From Pseudomonas koreensis (GTDB lineage Bacteria > Pseudomonadota > Gammaproteobacteria > Pseudomonadales > Pseudomonadaceae), in NCBI RefSeq assembly GCF_025447595.1, contig NZ_JAOEJU010000008.1:62001-126000 (forward strand): 64,000 bases of DNA, written 5' to 3'. The position numbers were made by a program, and so were the translations under genes. The notes beneath the pieces are model-generated. The model was given only the letters and a program-made list of their open reading frames with translations, was not told the DNA's origin and did not search any database. Positions within the stretch are counted from its first letter, which is position 1; each line of letters begins with the position of its first letter. Shown here piece by piece: positions 18,412 through 29,754 of this stretch.

Positions 18412-20244
18412 TTGAAGCGTCCCCTCCTCCTGCTCCTGATCAGCCTGGCCTTGAGCTCCCCCGTCAGCGCGACGATCACCGAAAGCCACGGTTATGCGCA
18501 GTTCGGCACGCTCAAGTACCCGGCCAGATTTACCCACTTCGACTGGGTCAACCCGCAAGCGCCCAAGGGTGGTACCTTGCGGGTGATGGCGTTTGGCACC
18601 TTCGATACGCTCAACCCCTATACCTTCAAGGGCACCAGCCCGGTTACGACGCCTAATTTCCTGCAGTACGGCATCAATGAGCTGAACGAGCCGCTGATGG
18701 TCGGCACCGGCCAGTATTCGCCGTCCGGGGACGAACCGGCGTCCAGTTACGGCCTGATCGCCCAATCGGTGGAGTACAGCGAAGATCGCAGCTGGGTGGT
18801 GTTCAATCTGCGCCCGCAAGCGCGCTTCCACGACGGTACGCCGATCACCGCATACGACGTGGCGTTCTCCTATCGCCTGCTGCTCAAGGAAGGTCATCCG
18901 CTGTACCGCACCGCCCTTCAGGAAGTGCTCCGCGTCGATATTCTCAACCCGCAGCGCATCCGGTTTGTGCTCAAGCGCAGCGGCAATCCGTTGCTGATCC
19001 TGCGTCTGGGCGAATTGCCGGTGCTGCCCCAGCATTACTGGAAAGGCCGCGACTTCAAGGCCACCACCTTCGAGCCGCCGCTGGGCAGCGGGCCGTACCG
19101 CATCACCTCGGTCACGCCGGGCCGGCAGCTGATTTTCGAGCGGGTCAAGGACTACTGGGGCAAGGACCTGCCGGTCAATCGCGGCAAGTACAACGTCGAC
19201 CGTATGGAAGTCGAGTTCTACCGCGACAGCGATGTGGCGTTCGAAGCGTTCAAGGCCGGCGAGTTCGACATCTATATCGAGCATCAGGCCAAGAACTGGG
19301 CCAACGGTTACAACTTCCCGGCGATCCGTCGCGGCGACGTGATCAAGGCGCAGATCCCGCACCAGATCCCGACCCAGAGTCAGGGTCTGTTCATGAACAC
19401 CCGGCGCCCGGCCTTTGCCGATATCAAGGTGCGCGAAGCGTTGGGCCTGATGTTCGACTTCGAGTGGACCAATCGCGCGCTGTTCAGCGACGCTTACAAA
19501 CGCACCACCAGCTACTACCCCAACAGCGAATTCAGCGCCGTCGGCCTGCCGGTCGGTCATGAATGGCTGATGCTCAAGCCGTACAAGGATCAACTGCCGG
19601 CGCGCCTCTTCACCGAACCGTTCACGCTGCCGCAGACCGATGGGCGCGGCATTCCCCGGGAAACCATGCGCAAAGCCCTGGCGCTGCTGGCCGAGGCCGG
19701 CTGGAAGCTCAACGGCCAGCGCCTGCAGAACGCCGCCGGCCAGCCATTGCGTTTCGAGCTGCTGCTGGTCAATCCGAACCTGGAGCGGATCCTCCAGCCG
19801 TACATCGAGAACCTCAACAGCATCGGCATCGACGCGCGCCTGCGCACGGTGGATCGCGCCCAGTACAAACAGCGTCTGGACCAGTTCGATTTCGACATGA
19901 TCCTGATGACCCTCAACCAGACCCTCAGCCCGGGGCTTGAACAGTGGCAGTACTTCCACTCCAGCCAGGTCGGGGTCAAGGGCAGCAAAAATTACGCGGG
20001 CATCGCCAACCCGGTGGTCGACCACCTGCTCGAGCAACTGCTCGCCGCCCGCACGCGCGATGAACAGGTCGCCGCCGGCAAGGCGCTGGACCGCGTGCTG
20101 CTCTGGCAGCACTACAGCATTCCCAACTGGTACCTCAATTATCACCGTCTGGCGTACCGCAACCGGTTCGCCTTCGTCACCACGCCGCCCTACACCCTGG
20201 GCCTGAGCGCGTGGTGGCTGAAATCTTCGGAGAAAGATCGATGA
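18412..20244 (+). CDS. Periplasmic oligopeptide-binding protein, SBP family 5 (first of two, PA1811-like)
   Basis: About 610 residues from a TTG start that yields MKRPLLLLLISLALSSPVSA, a clean signal peptide. The mature protein contains FDWVNPQAPKGGTLRVMAF, RFHDGTPITAYDVAFSY and [19 protein letters not shown], typical of the YejA/SBP-5 family that feeds peptides to ABC importers. An upstream start would break the signal. Its stop overlaps the ATG of a paralogous binding protein (ATGA, 20241-20244), so this is the first gene of the yej-type operon. A long leader of about 130 bases separates it from the mltD terminator. Confidence 0.9.
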   Translation: MKRPLLLLLISLALSSPVSATITESHGYAQFGTLKYPARFTHFDWVNPQAPKGGTLRVMAFGTFDTLNPYTFKGTSPVTTPNFLQYGINELNEPLMVGTGQYSPSGDEPASSYGLIAQSVEYSEDRSWVVFNLRPQARFHDGTPITAYDVAFSYRLLLKEGHPLYRTALQEVLRVDILNPQRIRFVLKRSGNPLLILRLGELPVLPQHYWKGRDFKATTFEPPLGSGPYRITSVTPGRQLIFERVKDYWGKDLPVNRGKYNVDRMEVEFYRDSDVAFEAFKAGEFDIYIEHQAKNWANGYNFPAIRRGDVIKAQIPHQIPTQSQGLFMNTRRPAFADIKVREALGLMFDFEWTNRALFSDAYKRTTSYYPNSEFSAVGLPVGHEWLMLKPYKDQLPARLFTEPFTLPQTDGRGIPRETMRKALALLAEAGWKLNGQRLQNAAGQPLRFELLLVNPNLERILQPYIENLNSIGIDARLRTVDRAQYKQRLDQFDFDMILMTLNQTLSPGLEQWQYFHSSQVGVKGSKNYAGIANPVVDHLLEQLLAARTRDEQVAAGKALDRVLLWQHYSIPNWYLNYHRLAYRNRFAFVTTPPYTLGLSAWWLKSSEKDR

Positions 20245-22082
20245 AGCCTATCCGCGCCCTGCTCGTGCAGGCCAGCGGTCTGCTGTTCGCCGGGCTGGCC
20301 TTTGCCGCCCCGCAACACGCCGTGACCCTGTACAACGAACCGCCGAAATACCCCGCCGACTTCAAGCATTTCGACTACGTGAACCCCGACGCGCCCAAGG
20401 GCGGAATCTTCCGCCAGGCCGGCTTCGGCGGTTTCGACAGCCTCAACCCGTTCATCAGCAAAGGCGTGCCGGCGGACGATATCGGCCTGATCTACGACAC
20501 CCTGGCCAAACAGGGCCTGGACGAGCCGTTCACCGAATACGGCCTGATCGCCGCCAAGATCGAAAAGGCCCCGGACAACAGCTGGGTACGCTTCTACCTG
20601 CGTCCCGAAGCGAAGTTTCACGACGGCCACCCAGTACGTGCCGACGATGTGGTGTTCAGCTTCCAGACGCTGACCAAGGAAGGCGCACCGATGTATCGCG
20701 GCTACTACGCCGATGTTGAAGAGGTGATCGCCGAAGATCCGCTCAAGGTGCTGTTCAAGTTCAAGCACACCAACAACCGCGAATTACCGCTGATCCTCGG
20801 CCAGTTGCCGGTGCTGCCGAAACACTGGTGGGCCGAGCGTGATTTCAACAAGGGTAATCTGGAAATCCCGCTGGGCAGCGGCCCGTACAAGGTCACCGAA
20901 GTGAAGGCCGGACGCTCGGTGCGTTATGAGCGGGTCAAGGATTACTGGGGCAAGGACCTGCCGGCCAACCGTGGCTTCTACAACTTCGACGTGATGACCA
21001 CCGACTATTACCGCGACAACACCGTCGCGCTGGAAGCGTTGAAAGCCGGGCAGTTCGACTATTGGCTGGAAATGGCCGCGAAAAACTGGGCCAACGCCTA
21101 CAACGTACCGGCAGTGACCGAAGGGCGGCTGATCAAGGAACAGATTGCCAACAGCAACCCGACCGGCATGCAGGGTTTTGTCTTCAACCTGCGCCGCCCG
21201 GTGTTTCAGGACGTGCGGGTACGCCAGGCTCTCGGCCTGCTGTTCGACTTCGAATGGACCAACAAGCAACTGTTCAACGGTGCTTATGCCCGCACCCGCA
21301 GTTACTTCGAAAACTCGGAAATGGCCGCCACCGGCCTGCCTGATGCAGAACAGGTGACGATCCTCGATCCGTTTCGCAGCAAGCTGCCGGCGCAAGTGTT
21401 CAGCGAAGCCTTCGAGAATCCGAAAACCGACGCCAGCGGCATGATCCGCACGCAACAGCGCGAGGCGTATCAGTTGCTGCAAGAGGCTGGCTGGAAGATC
21501 GTCGACGACAAAATGGTCGACGCGACCGGCAAACCGGTGGTCATCGAATTCCTGCTGGCGCAGACCGAATTCGAACGCGTGTTGTTGCCATTCAAGCGCA
21601 ACCTCGCTGACCTTGGCATCGATCTGGTGATCCGTCGCGTCGACGTCTCGCAATACGTCAACCGCGTACGTTCGCGGGACTTCGACATGATCGTCGGCAG
21701 CTTCCCGCAGTCCAACTCACCCGGCAACGAACAACGGGAATTCTGGATGAGCGCCGCCGCCGACAAGGCCAGCAGCCGCAACTCCATGGGCCTGAAAGAT
21801 CCTATTGTCGATCACTTGGTGGAAAACCTGATCAACGCCGATTCGCGCAAAAGCCTGGTGGCCCACGCCCGCGCCCTCGACCGTGTGCTGCAATGGGGTT
21901 ACTACGTGATCCCGAACTGGCACATCAAGACCTGGCGCGTGGCGTACTGGAACCACATCGGCCACCCGAAAGTCTCTCCCAAGTACGACATCGGCATTAA
22001 CACCTGGTGGATCAAACCCGATGCGAAACCGGCAGTAGAAGTCGAAACCCAACTGCAAGCCGACCCTGCGGGCACGGAGTAA
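20241..22082 (+). CDS. Periplasmic oligopeptide-binding protein, SBP family 5 (second of two, PA1810-like)
   Basis: 613 residues with signal peptide [20 protein letters not shown] and cleavage near AFA-AP. It is a paralogue of the preceding protein: [50 protein letters not shown] and [14 protein letters not shown] align with it block by block. It delivers oligopeptides or a similar ligand to the YejBEF complex. It overlaps the first binding-protein gene by four bases and is four bases from yejB. Two binding proteins on one transporter suggest two ligand ranges. Confidence 0.92.
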   Translation: MKPIRALLVQASGLLFAGLAFAAPQHAVTLYNEPPKYPADFKHFDYVNPDAPKGGIFRQAGFGGFDSLNPFISKGVPADDIGLIYDTLAKQGLDEPFTEYGLIAAKIEKAPDNSWVRFYLRPEAKFHDGHPVRADDVVFSFQTLTKEGAPMYRGYYADVEEVIAEDPLKVLFKFKHTNNRELPLILGQLPVLPKHWWAERDFNKGNLEIPLGSGPYKVTEVKAGRSVRYERVKDYWGKDLPANRGFYNFDVMTTDYYRDNTVALEALKAGQFDYWLEMAAKNWANAYNVPAVTEGRLIKEQIANSNPTGMQGFVFNLRRPVFQDVRVRQALGLLFDFEWTNKQLFNGAYARTRSYFENSEMAATGLPDAEQVTILDPFRSKLPAQVFSEAFENPKTDASGMIRTQQREAYQLLQEAGWKIVDDKMVDATGKPVVIEFLLAQTEFERVLLPFKRNLADLGIDLVIRRVDVSQYVNRVRSRDFDMIVGSFPQSNSPGNEQREFWMSAAADKASSRNSMGLKDPIVDHLVENLINADSRKSLVAHARALDRVLQWGYYVIPNWHIKTWRVAYWNHIGHPKVSPKYDIGINTWWIKPDAKPAVEVETQLQADPAGTE

Positions 22083-22086
22083 TCAG

Positions 22087-23160
22087 ATGCTGGCGTACAT
22101 TTTTCGGCGACTGCTGCTGATCATCCCGACCCTGTTCGGCATTCTGCTGATCAACTTTGTGATCATCCAGGCCGCGCCCGGCGGGCCGGTGGAACAGATG
22201 ATCGCCAAGCTCGAAGGCTTCGAAGGCGCCACCAGCCGCATCGCCGGTGGCGGTGCCGAAGTGTCGGTGGCCGGTTCGTCCTATCGCGGCGCGCAGGGCC
22301 TGGACCCGGCGCTGATCAAGGAAATCGAGAAGATGTACGGGTTCGACAAGTCGGCCCCGGAACGTCTGTGGATCATGGTCAAGAACTACGCCCGGCTGGA
22401 TTTCGGCGACAGCTTCTTCCGCGACGCCAAGGTCATCGACCTGATCAAGGAAAAGATGCCGGTGTCGATCTCCCTCGGGCTGTGGAGCACGCTGATCATG
22501 TACCTGGTGTCGATCCCGCTGGGGATCGCCAAGGCCACGCGGCACGGCAGTCATTTCGACGTCTGGACCAGTTCGGCGATCATCGTCGGTTATGCGATTC
22601 CGGCGTTCCTGTTTGCGATTCTGCTGATCGTGGTGTTTGCCGGCGGCAGTTATCTGGACTGGTTCCCGTTGCGCGGGCTGACCTCGAACAACTTCGATGA
22701 GCTGAGCCTGGGTGGCAAGATACTCGATTACTTCTGGCACCTGGCGCTGCCGGTGACGGCGCTGGTGATCGGCAACTTCGCGACCATGACCCTGCTGACC
22801 AAAAACAGCTTCCTCGACGAGATCAACAAGCAGTACGTGGTCACCGCCAAGGCCAAGGGTCTGACCCGCAATCGCGTGCTCTACGGCCATGTGTTTCGCA
22901 ATGCGATGCTGCTGGTGATCGCGGGGTTCCCGTCGGCGTTCATCGGCATCTTTTTCACCGGTTCGTTGCTGGTGGAAGTGATCTTCTCCCTCGACGGCCT
23001 CGGCCTGATGAGCTTCGAAGCGGCGATCAACCGCGATTACCCGGTGGTGTTCGGCACCCTGTTCATCTTCACCCTGCTGGGGCTGGTGGTGAAACTGATC
23101 GGCGACCTCACCTACACCCTCGTCGATCCGCGCATCGACTTTGCCAGCCGGGAGCATTGA
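22087..23160 (+). CDS. yejB: ABC transporter permease YejB (OppB type)
   Basis: 357 residues with six membrane segments. It begins [20 protein letters not shown], and the EAA loop reads [25 protein letters not shown] larger periplasmic insert at about residues 45-90 is normal for YejB. With YejE it forms the inner-membrane channel of the importer. One base separates its stop from the yejE start. Confidence 0.95.
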   Translation: MLAYIFRRLLLIIPTLFGILLINFVIIQAAPGGPVEQMIAKLEGFEGATSRIAGGGAEVSVAGSSYRGAQGLDPALIKEIEKMYGFDKSAPERLWIMVKNYARLDFGDSFFRDAKVIDLIKEKMPVSISLGLWSTLIMYLVSIPLGIAKATRHGSHFDVWTSSAIIVGYAIPAFLFAILLIVVFAGGSYLDWFPLRGLTSNNFDELSLGGKILDYFWHLALPVTALVIGNFATMTLLTKNSFLDEINKQYVVTAKAKGLTRNRVLYGHVFRNAMLLVIAGFPSAFIGIFFTGSLLVEVIFSLDGLGLMSFEAAINRDYPVVFGTLFIFTLLGLVVKLIGDLTYTLVDPRIDFASREH

Positions 23161-23161
23161 G

Positions 23162-24181
23162 ATGAACCTGTCCCCTCTCAACCGCCGGCGCTTCGAGCTG
23201 TTCAAGGCTAACAAGCGAGGCTGGTGGTCGCTGTGGCTGTTCCTGATCCTGTTCGGCCTGAGCCTGGGCGCTGAACTGATCGCCAACGACAAGCCGCTGG
23301 TGGTGCACTACGACAACAACTGGTACTTCCCGGCGATCAAGCGCTACCCGGAAACCACTTTCGGCGGCGAATTCCCGCTGGAAGCCAACTACAAGAGCCC
23401 GTACATCCGCGAACTGCTCAAGGCCAAGGACGCGTGGGTGCTGTGGGCGCCGATTCCGTTCAGCTACCAGAGCATCAACTACGACCTGAAAGTCCCGGCC
23501 CCCGCCCCGCCGTCGGCGGACAACCTGCTGGGCACCGACGATCAGGGCCGCGATGTGCTGGCGCGGGTCATCTACGGCTTCCGAGTGTCGGTGCTGTTCG
23601 CCCTGACCCTGACCCTGCTCAGCTCGATCATCGGCGTGATCGCCGGTGCCTTGCAGGGCTTCTACGGCGGCTGGGTCGATCTGGCCGGCCAGCGTTTTCT
23701 GGAGATCTGGTCGGGCTTGCCGGTGTTGTACCTGCTGATTATTCTCGCCAGTTTCGTCCAGCCGAACTTCTGGTGGCTGCTGGGGATCATGCTGCTGTTC
23801 TCGTGGATGAGCCTGGTGGATGTGGTGCGCGCCGAGTTCCTGCGCGGGCGCAACCTGGAATACGTGCGTGCAGCCAGAGCGCTGGGCATGCAGAACGGCG
23901 CGATCATGTTCCGCCACATTCTGCCCAACGCCATGGTTTCGACCATGACCTTCATGCCGTTCATTCTGACCGGCGCCATCGGCACCCTCACCGCCCTGGA
24001 CTTCCTCGGTTTCGGCTTGCCGGCCGGCAGTCCGTCGCTGGGTGAACTGGTGGCCCAGGGCAAATCCAACCTGCAAGCGCCGTGGCTGGGCATGAGTGCG
24101 TTTGCGGTGCTGGCACTGATGTTGAGTCTGCTGGTGTTCATCGGCGAGTCCGCTCGCGATGCCTTCGACCCGAGGAAGTGA
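23162..24181 (+). CDS. yejE: ABC transporter permease YejE (OppC type)
   Basis: 339 residues starting MNLSPLNRRRFELFKANKRG. LLGTDDQGRDVLARVIYGFR and the EAA loop YVRAARALGMQNGAIMFRHILPNA are OppC signatures. About six membrane segments are present. It sits between yejB and yejF with one-base gaps, so the four downstream genes are surely one operon. Confidence 0.95.
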   Translation: MNLSPLNRRRFELFKANKRGWWSLWLFLILFGLSLGAELIANDKPLVVHYDNNWYFPAIKRYPETTFGGEFPLEANYKSPYIRELLKAKDAWVLWAPIPFSYQSINYDLKVPAPAPPSADNLLGTDDQGRDVLARVIYGFRVSVLFALTLTLLSSIIGVIAGALQGFYGGWVDLAGQRFLEIWSGLPVLYLLIILASFVQPNFWWLLGIMLLFSWMSLVDVVRAEFLRGRNLEYVRAARALGMQNGAIMFRHILPNAMVSTMTFMPFILTGAIGTLTALDFLGFGLPAGSPSLGELVAQGKSNLQAPWLGMSAFAVLALMLSLLVFIGESARDAFDPRK

Positions 24182-24182
24182 C

Positions 24183-25793
<1,611 letters not shown>

Positions 25794-25812
25794 CCTGAAA
25801 GAGGAGCAACAC

Positions 25813-26607
25813 ATGGGTTTTCTCGCCGGTAAGCGCGTACTGATCGTCGGTGTCGCCAGCAAGCTGTCCATCGCATCCGGCATCGCTGCCGCCATGCATC
25901 GCGAGGGCGCTGAGCTTGCCTTCACTTATCAGAACGAAAAACTGAAAGGTCGCGTTGAAGAGTTCGCACAGGGCTGGGGTTCGAGCCCTGAGCTGTGCTT
26001 CCCGTGCGACGTGGCCAGCGATGCAGAAATCGCCAAGGTCTTCGAAGAGCTGAGCAAGAAGTGGGACGGCCTGGACTGCATCGTGCACTCCGTCGGCTTC
26101 GCTCCGGGCGACCAACTGGACGGCGACTTCACCGAAGTCACCACCCGTGAAGGCTACCGCATCTCCCACGACATCAGCGCCTACAGCTTCGTCGCCCTGG
26201 CCAAGGCCGGTCGCGAAATGATGAAGGGCCGCAACGGCAGCCTGCTGACCCTGTCGTACCTGGGCGCCGAGCGCACCATGCCGAACTACAACGTCATGGG
26301 CATGGCCAAAGCCTCGCTGGAAGCCGGCGTACGTTACCTGGCTGGCTCCCTGGGCCCGGAAGGCACTCGCGTCAACTGCGTATCGGCCGGCCCGATCCGC
26401 ACCCTGGCCGCTTCCGGCATCAAGAGCTTCCGCAAGATGCTGGCCGCCAACGAAGCGCAAACCCCGCTTCGTCGCAATGTCACCATCGACGAAGTCGGCA
26501 ACGTCGGCGCCTTCCTGTGCTCGGACCTGGCGTCCGGCATCAGCGGTGAAATCACTTACGTGGACGGCGGCTTCAACACCACCGCCATGGGCAACATCGA
26601 AGAGTAA
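25813..26607 (+). CDS. fabI: Enoyl-[acyl-carrier-protein] reductase (NADH), FabI
   Basis: 264 residues starting [20 protein letters not shown] after GAGGAG. It reduces the enoyl-ACP double bond in the last step of each fatty acid elongation round. Short-chain dehydrogenase sites are Tyr149, Tyr159 and Lys166 ([19 protein letters not shown]), the usual FabI Y-x9-Y-x6-K arrangement, and the NADH-binding loop GVASKLSIA. Syntenic with PA1806. It is followed by a strong terminator. Confidence 0.97.
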   Translation: MGFLAGKRVLIVGVASKLSIASGIAAAMHREGAELAFTYQNEKLKGRVEEFAQGWGSSPELCFPCDVASDAEIAKVFEELSKKWDGLDCIVHSVGFAPGDQLDGDFTEVTTREGYRISHDISAYSFVALAKAGREMMKGRNGSLLTLSYLGAERTMPNYNVMGMAKASLEAGVRYLAGSLGPEGTRVNCVSAGPIRTLAASGIKSFRKMLAANEAQTPLRRNVTIDEVGNVGAFLCSDLASGISGEITYVDGGFNTTAMGNIEE

Positions 26608-26624
26608 TCTTCGCGCTGCCTATA

Positions 26625-26650
26625 AAAAGCCCGCCTATTGGCGGGCTTTT
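26625..26650. terminator. Bidirectional terminator between fabI and LysR gene
   Basis: AAAAGCCCGCC-TATT-GGCGGGCTTTT, an 11-bp stem with A/T tails on both sides. It serves fabI (plus) and the convergent LysR gene (minus), whose stop codon abuts it. Confidence 0.93.
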
Positions 26651-27514
26651 TCATGCCTGCGATTCCAGGCAACGGACGAACAACTGTTGAATCGGTTGAG
26701 AGCGCTGGCTGTAGCGCTGCAAAACCACCATTTCCCGATAGAACGTCAGCTCTCCCAGTGCGATCACCCTCACCTTCAACGGATGCTCCAGCCACAGCCC
26801 GGCCCTGGGCAGCAATGAAACCCCGAGCCCGCACTCGACCATCTTCACGATCGCTTCCAGCTCATCCAGCTCCAGCGCTACGTGGACGTCGATTCGCTGT
26901 TCACGCAGAAACCGCGTCACCAGTCGTCCCCCAAACGAATTGCGGTCGTAGCGCACATGGGGATGCTCGGCGAGCAATTGCAGCGGATCATCGCCCTCAA
27001 CCGTTGTCGGCACGATCAACACGAACGGCTCGCGACGAATCACCTGCGCCGACAGCTCCTTGGGCAATTCGAACGGCGGCTTGATCATGATCGCCAGATC
27101 GACTTCTCCGGCATCCACCTGGCTCAACAGGTTCAGCGACACACCCGGCACCAGTTTCGGCTCCACGCCGGGTGCCTGTTGCCGCAAGCGCAATAACGCC
27201 TGAGGCAACAGCCCGGTTTGCGCGGTCGCCACGGCGCCGATTCTCAGCTCGCCGCGAAACTCGCTGACATCTTCGCTGATCGCCATGCGGCTGAAAGTGG
27301 CGAGCATTTCCTGCGCCATCGGCACCGCGCGCTGCCCGGCCGGATTAAGGATCGCCTGTCGCCCGGTGCGATCGAACAGGCGCACGCCCAAAGCCTGCTC
27401 CAGGTTGCGAATCTGCGCGCTGACCGCCGATTGCGTCAGGCCGATATGCAGACCGGCGGCGGCAAACGTGCCATGCCGCGCAACTGCCAGAAAGGTTTTC
27501 AGTTCACGCAGCAT
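26651..27514 (-). CDS. LysR family transcriptional regulator
   Basis: 287 residues. The winged helix-turn-helix is textbook: MLRELKTFLAVARHGTFAAA, then GLTQSAVSAQIRNLEQALGV and LFDRTGRQ. The effector domain starts at about residue 85. The start ATG at 27514 is chosen because the family motif begins there. It is divergent from the VOC gene 113 bases away and may control it. The effector is unknown. Confidence 0.92.
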   Translation of the reverse strand: MLRELKTFLAVARHGTFAAAGLHIGLTQSAVSAQIRNLEQALGVRLFDRTGRQAILNPAGQRAVPMAQEMLATFSRMAISEDVSEFRGELRIGAVATAQTGLLPQALLRLRQQAPGVEPKLVPGVSLNLLSQVDAGEVDLAIMIKPPFELPKELSAQVIRREPFVLIVPTTVEGDDPLQLLAEHPHVRYDRNSFGGRLVTRFLREQRIDVHVALELDELEAIVKMVECGLGVSLLPRAGLWLEHPLKVRVIALGELTFYREMVVLQRYSQRSQPIQQLFVRCLESQA

Positions 27515-27627
27515 GGGCGCCTCGACTGATCGAAATAATTTGAGCTCGGCGCAAAAACTATCGTCTTTCAATCGAAAAGCACAGCGCTAGACTCAACTCA
27601 CCTCAACCCTTGATAGAGACCGCGCCT

Positions 27628-28053
27628 ATGTCACTTAGCCCCTTCCATCTGGCCATTCCGGTGTACGACCTCGCCGCTGCCCGGCATTTCTACCGTGAGG
27701 TGTTCGGACTCGAAGAGGGTCGCTCCAGCGATCACTGGGTCGACTTCAATTTCTTCGGGCATCAACTGGTGATTCACCTGGCGCCGAAGAACGCCTCGCA
27801 GGAAGCGGCGCACACCAACGCCGTGGACGGGCATGACGTGCCGGTGCCGCATTTCGGTGTGGTGCTGGGGATGGAGGAATGGCATGCGTTGGCCGAGCGT
27901 TTGAAGTCACTGGGCACGCGGTTTGTGATCGAACCGGGAATCCGGTTTCAGGGACTGGTGGGCGAACAGGCGACGATGTTCCTGTTTGACCCTTGCGGCA
28001 ATGCGCTGGAGTTCAAGGCGTTCAAGGATATCGGGCAGTTGTTTGCCAAATAG
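27628..28053 (+). CDS. VOC family dioxygenase-like protein
   Basis: 141 residues starting [20 protein letters not shown]. The glyoxalase/bleomycin-resistance fold is shown by [24 protein letters not shown] and the C-terminal [17 protein letters not shown]. Metal ligands are likely His8 and the Glu in ALEFK, as in glyoxalase-type dioxygenases. The substrate is unknown. It is divergent from a LysR gene. Confidence 0.85.
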   Translation: MSLSPFHLAIPVYDLAAARHFYREVFGLEEGRSSDHWVDFNFFGHQLVIHLAPKNASQEAAHTNAVDGHDVPVPHFGVVLGMEEWHALAERLKSLGTRFVIEPGIRFQGLVGEQATMFLFDPCGNALEFKAFKDIGQLFAK

Positions 28054-28069
28054 CAGCGCCTGTACATAA

Positions 28070-28143
28070 GCCTTCGCGAGCAAGCTCGCTCCCACCCTTT
28101 GAAATACGACTCCTGTGGGAGCGAGCTTGCTCGCGATGAGGCC
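28070..28143. repeat. REP pair (inverted)
   Basis: CTTCGCGAGCAAGCTCGCTC and the inverse GAGCGAGCTTGCTCGCGATG, separated by about 20 bases, between the convergent VOC and GGDEF genes. The second unit ends four bases before the GGDEF stop codon. Confidence 0.9.
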
Positions 28144-28147
28144 AGGA

Positions 28148-29113
28148 CTAACAACGCTTCAAAGCCTGCTTGTGCTCATACATCGCCGCATCCGCATCCG
28201 CCAGCAGCTTGTCTACCGTTTCATGCCGTCGCGGGTCGTATTCGATCTGACCGACACTGAACCGAATCGCGTAACCCCGGTGCAACGTAGCATTGCGCTC
28301 TTCGAGGATTTCCTTGAGCCGCGCCATGATTCTGGTGGTTTCAACGTGACTTGAGCCGGTCAGCAGCGCCACGAACTCGTCGCCGCCCAGGCGTCCGACC
28401 ACATCGCTCTCGCGAAAGGCGATGCGCAGCACATCGGCAAAATTCTTCAGCGCGCTGTCGCCCTCGGCATGCCCATAAAGGTCGTTGATCTGCTTGAAGT
28501 CATTGAGGTCGAAAAACAGCAGCGTCGCCGGTTTTTCCAGGCGTGCGCAGGCATCCAGCGCGTGCTGGGCCAGCATCTTGAAGCCGCGACGGTTGGACAG
28601 CAGCGTCAGCTCGTCCATGCTCGCCATCTGCACGGCCATCAGCTCCTGCTCGGCCATGCCCGCGAGATCACGCAGCAAGGCACGCTCTTCGTCGTCGAGT
28701 TCGCGAGGTTTGGTGTCGATGAGGCACAGCGTGCCCATCTTGTTGCCGTTGGGCACGGTCAGCGGATAACCGGCGTAGAACTGGATGTTCGGCTCCCCGG
28801 TAACCAACGGGTTGTCGTGAAAACGCTCGTCCTCTCGGGCGTCAGGTACCAGCAGGAGCTCGTCCCTGAGAATCGCATGGCCACAGAATGAAACCGAGCG
28901 TGGCGTTTCGGTCGTGTCCAGCCCCACGCAGGACTTGAACCATTGCCGCTCCTTATCCACCAGCGTGACCAGTGCGATCGGCACGTTGAACAGACGCTTG
29001 GCCAGTCGCGTCAGCCGGTCGAAACGCTCTTCCGGTGCGGTGTCGAGCAGCTTCAGGTCCTGCAGCGCTTGAATGCGGACAGCTTCATTGGCGGGTTTGC
29101 CGGGTACCAGCAT
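28148..29113 (-). CDS. GAF-GGDEF diguanylate cyclase
   Basis: 321 residues, no membrane segment. A GAF domain (about 25-160; FNVPIALVTLVDKERQWFKS, FYAGYPLT) precedes the GGDEF domain with an intact GGDEF at 243-247. The inhibitory I-site RxxD is present at 234-237 (RESD), five residues before GGDEF. It should make cyclic di-GMP in response to a small ligand and be feedback-inhibited. The start ATG at 29113 has AGGAG six bases upstream. It is the downstream neighbour of the isoquinoline-oxidoreductase cluster but separated by about 60 bases. Confidence 0.92.
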   Translation of the reverse strand: MLVPGKPANEAVRIQALQDLKLLDTAPEERFDRLTRLAKRLFNVPIALVTLVDKERQWFKSCVGLDTTETPRSVSFCGHAILRDELLLVPDAREDERFHDNPLVTGEPNIQFYAGYPLTVPNGNKMGTLCLIDTKPRELDDEERALLRDLAGMAEQELMAVQMASMDELTLLSNRRGFKMLAQHALDACARLEKPATLLFFDLNDFKQINDLYGHAEGDSALKNFADVLRIAFRESDVVGRLGGDEFVALLTGSSHVETTRIMARLKEILEERNATLHRGYAIRFSVGQIEYDPRRHETVDKLLADADAAMYEHKQALKRC

Positions 29114-29174
29114 CACACACTCCTTTGTCGTCGATGCACTTGAGCGTAGACCGATTCAGCGATGACTCAACCTC

Positions 29175-29753
29175 TCACCCGCCGACCACCGGACATGGCC
29201 CACCCGCATCGGCCCACAGTTTGAACTGGGTCACGAAGATATCGTGCGGCACCGGAACCGGCGCGCGCCCTGCTCCGGGATTCCAGCCCCAGAGCACCAG
29301 TTTGTCCTCGTTGACGTGTTTGATCAGCGCGGCGAAATCCCGGTCGCCGTTGCTGGCGCGGTCCTTGATCATCGCGCACAAACGATCCGGCGGCAGGCCG
29401 ATCCAGGCCATCTTGTGGGCGGCTGGCGGCAGGCTCCAGTGCGGCGCGCCCGGTGGCGCGTGAGGGCCGTAACTGGCCGGCGGATTGCTTTCGGCGTGGC
29501 AGGTGGCGCATGGCAGGCCGGCCGCGCCCTTGCCGTCCATGCCGCGGACCACGCTCATGGCGTGGGGAATGCCGGCGTCGAACTGCAAGGGTGAATCGCC
29601 GGGAATGTGACAGTTCTGGCAGCGCGGGCTCTGGAAGACTTTCTGCACCGTGCCAAAAGCCTTCAGGGCTTCCTGATCGTCAGCGAACAGATCCGACGCA
29701 TAACCGCCCAACCCAAGCAGAATCACCGTGCCCAACAACAGATGTCGTTTCAT
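29175..29753 (-). CDS. Periplasmic c-type cytochrome of the molybdenum hydroxylase cluster
   Basis: 192 residues with signal peptide MKRHLLLGTVILLGLGGYAS. Two haem c motifs, CQNCH (45-49) and CATCH (82-86), are present. It begins one base after the molybdopterin subunit stops, so the three genes (2Fe-2S subunit, molybdopterin subunit, cytochrome) are one operon. The likely role is to pass electrons from the hydroxylase to the respiratory chain. The order is common for isoquinoline-1-oxidoreductase-like systems in pseudomonads. Confidence 0.85.
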   Translation of the reverse strand: MKRHLLLGTVILLGLGGYASDLFADDQEALKAFGTVQKVFQSPRCQNCHIPGDSPLQFDAGIPHAMSVVRGMDGKGAAGLPCATCHAESNPPASYGPHAPPGAPHWSLPPAAHKMAWIGLPPDRLCAMIKDRASNGDRDFAALIKHVNEDKLVLWGWNPGAGRAPVPVPHDIFVTQFKLWADAGGPCPVVGG

Positions 29754-29754
29754 C

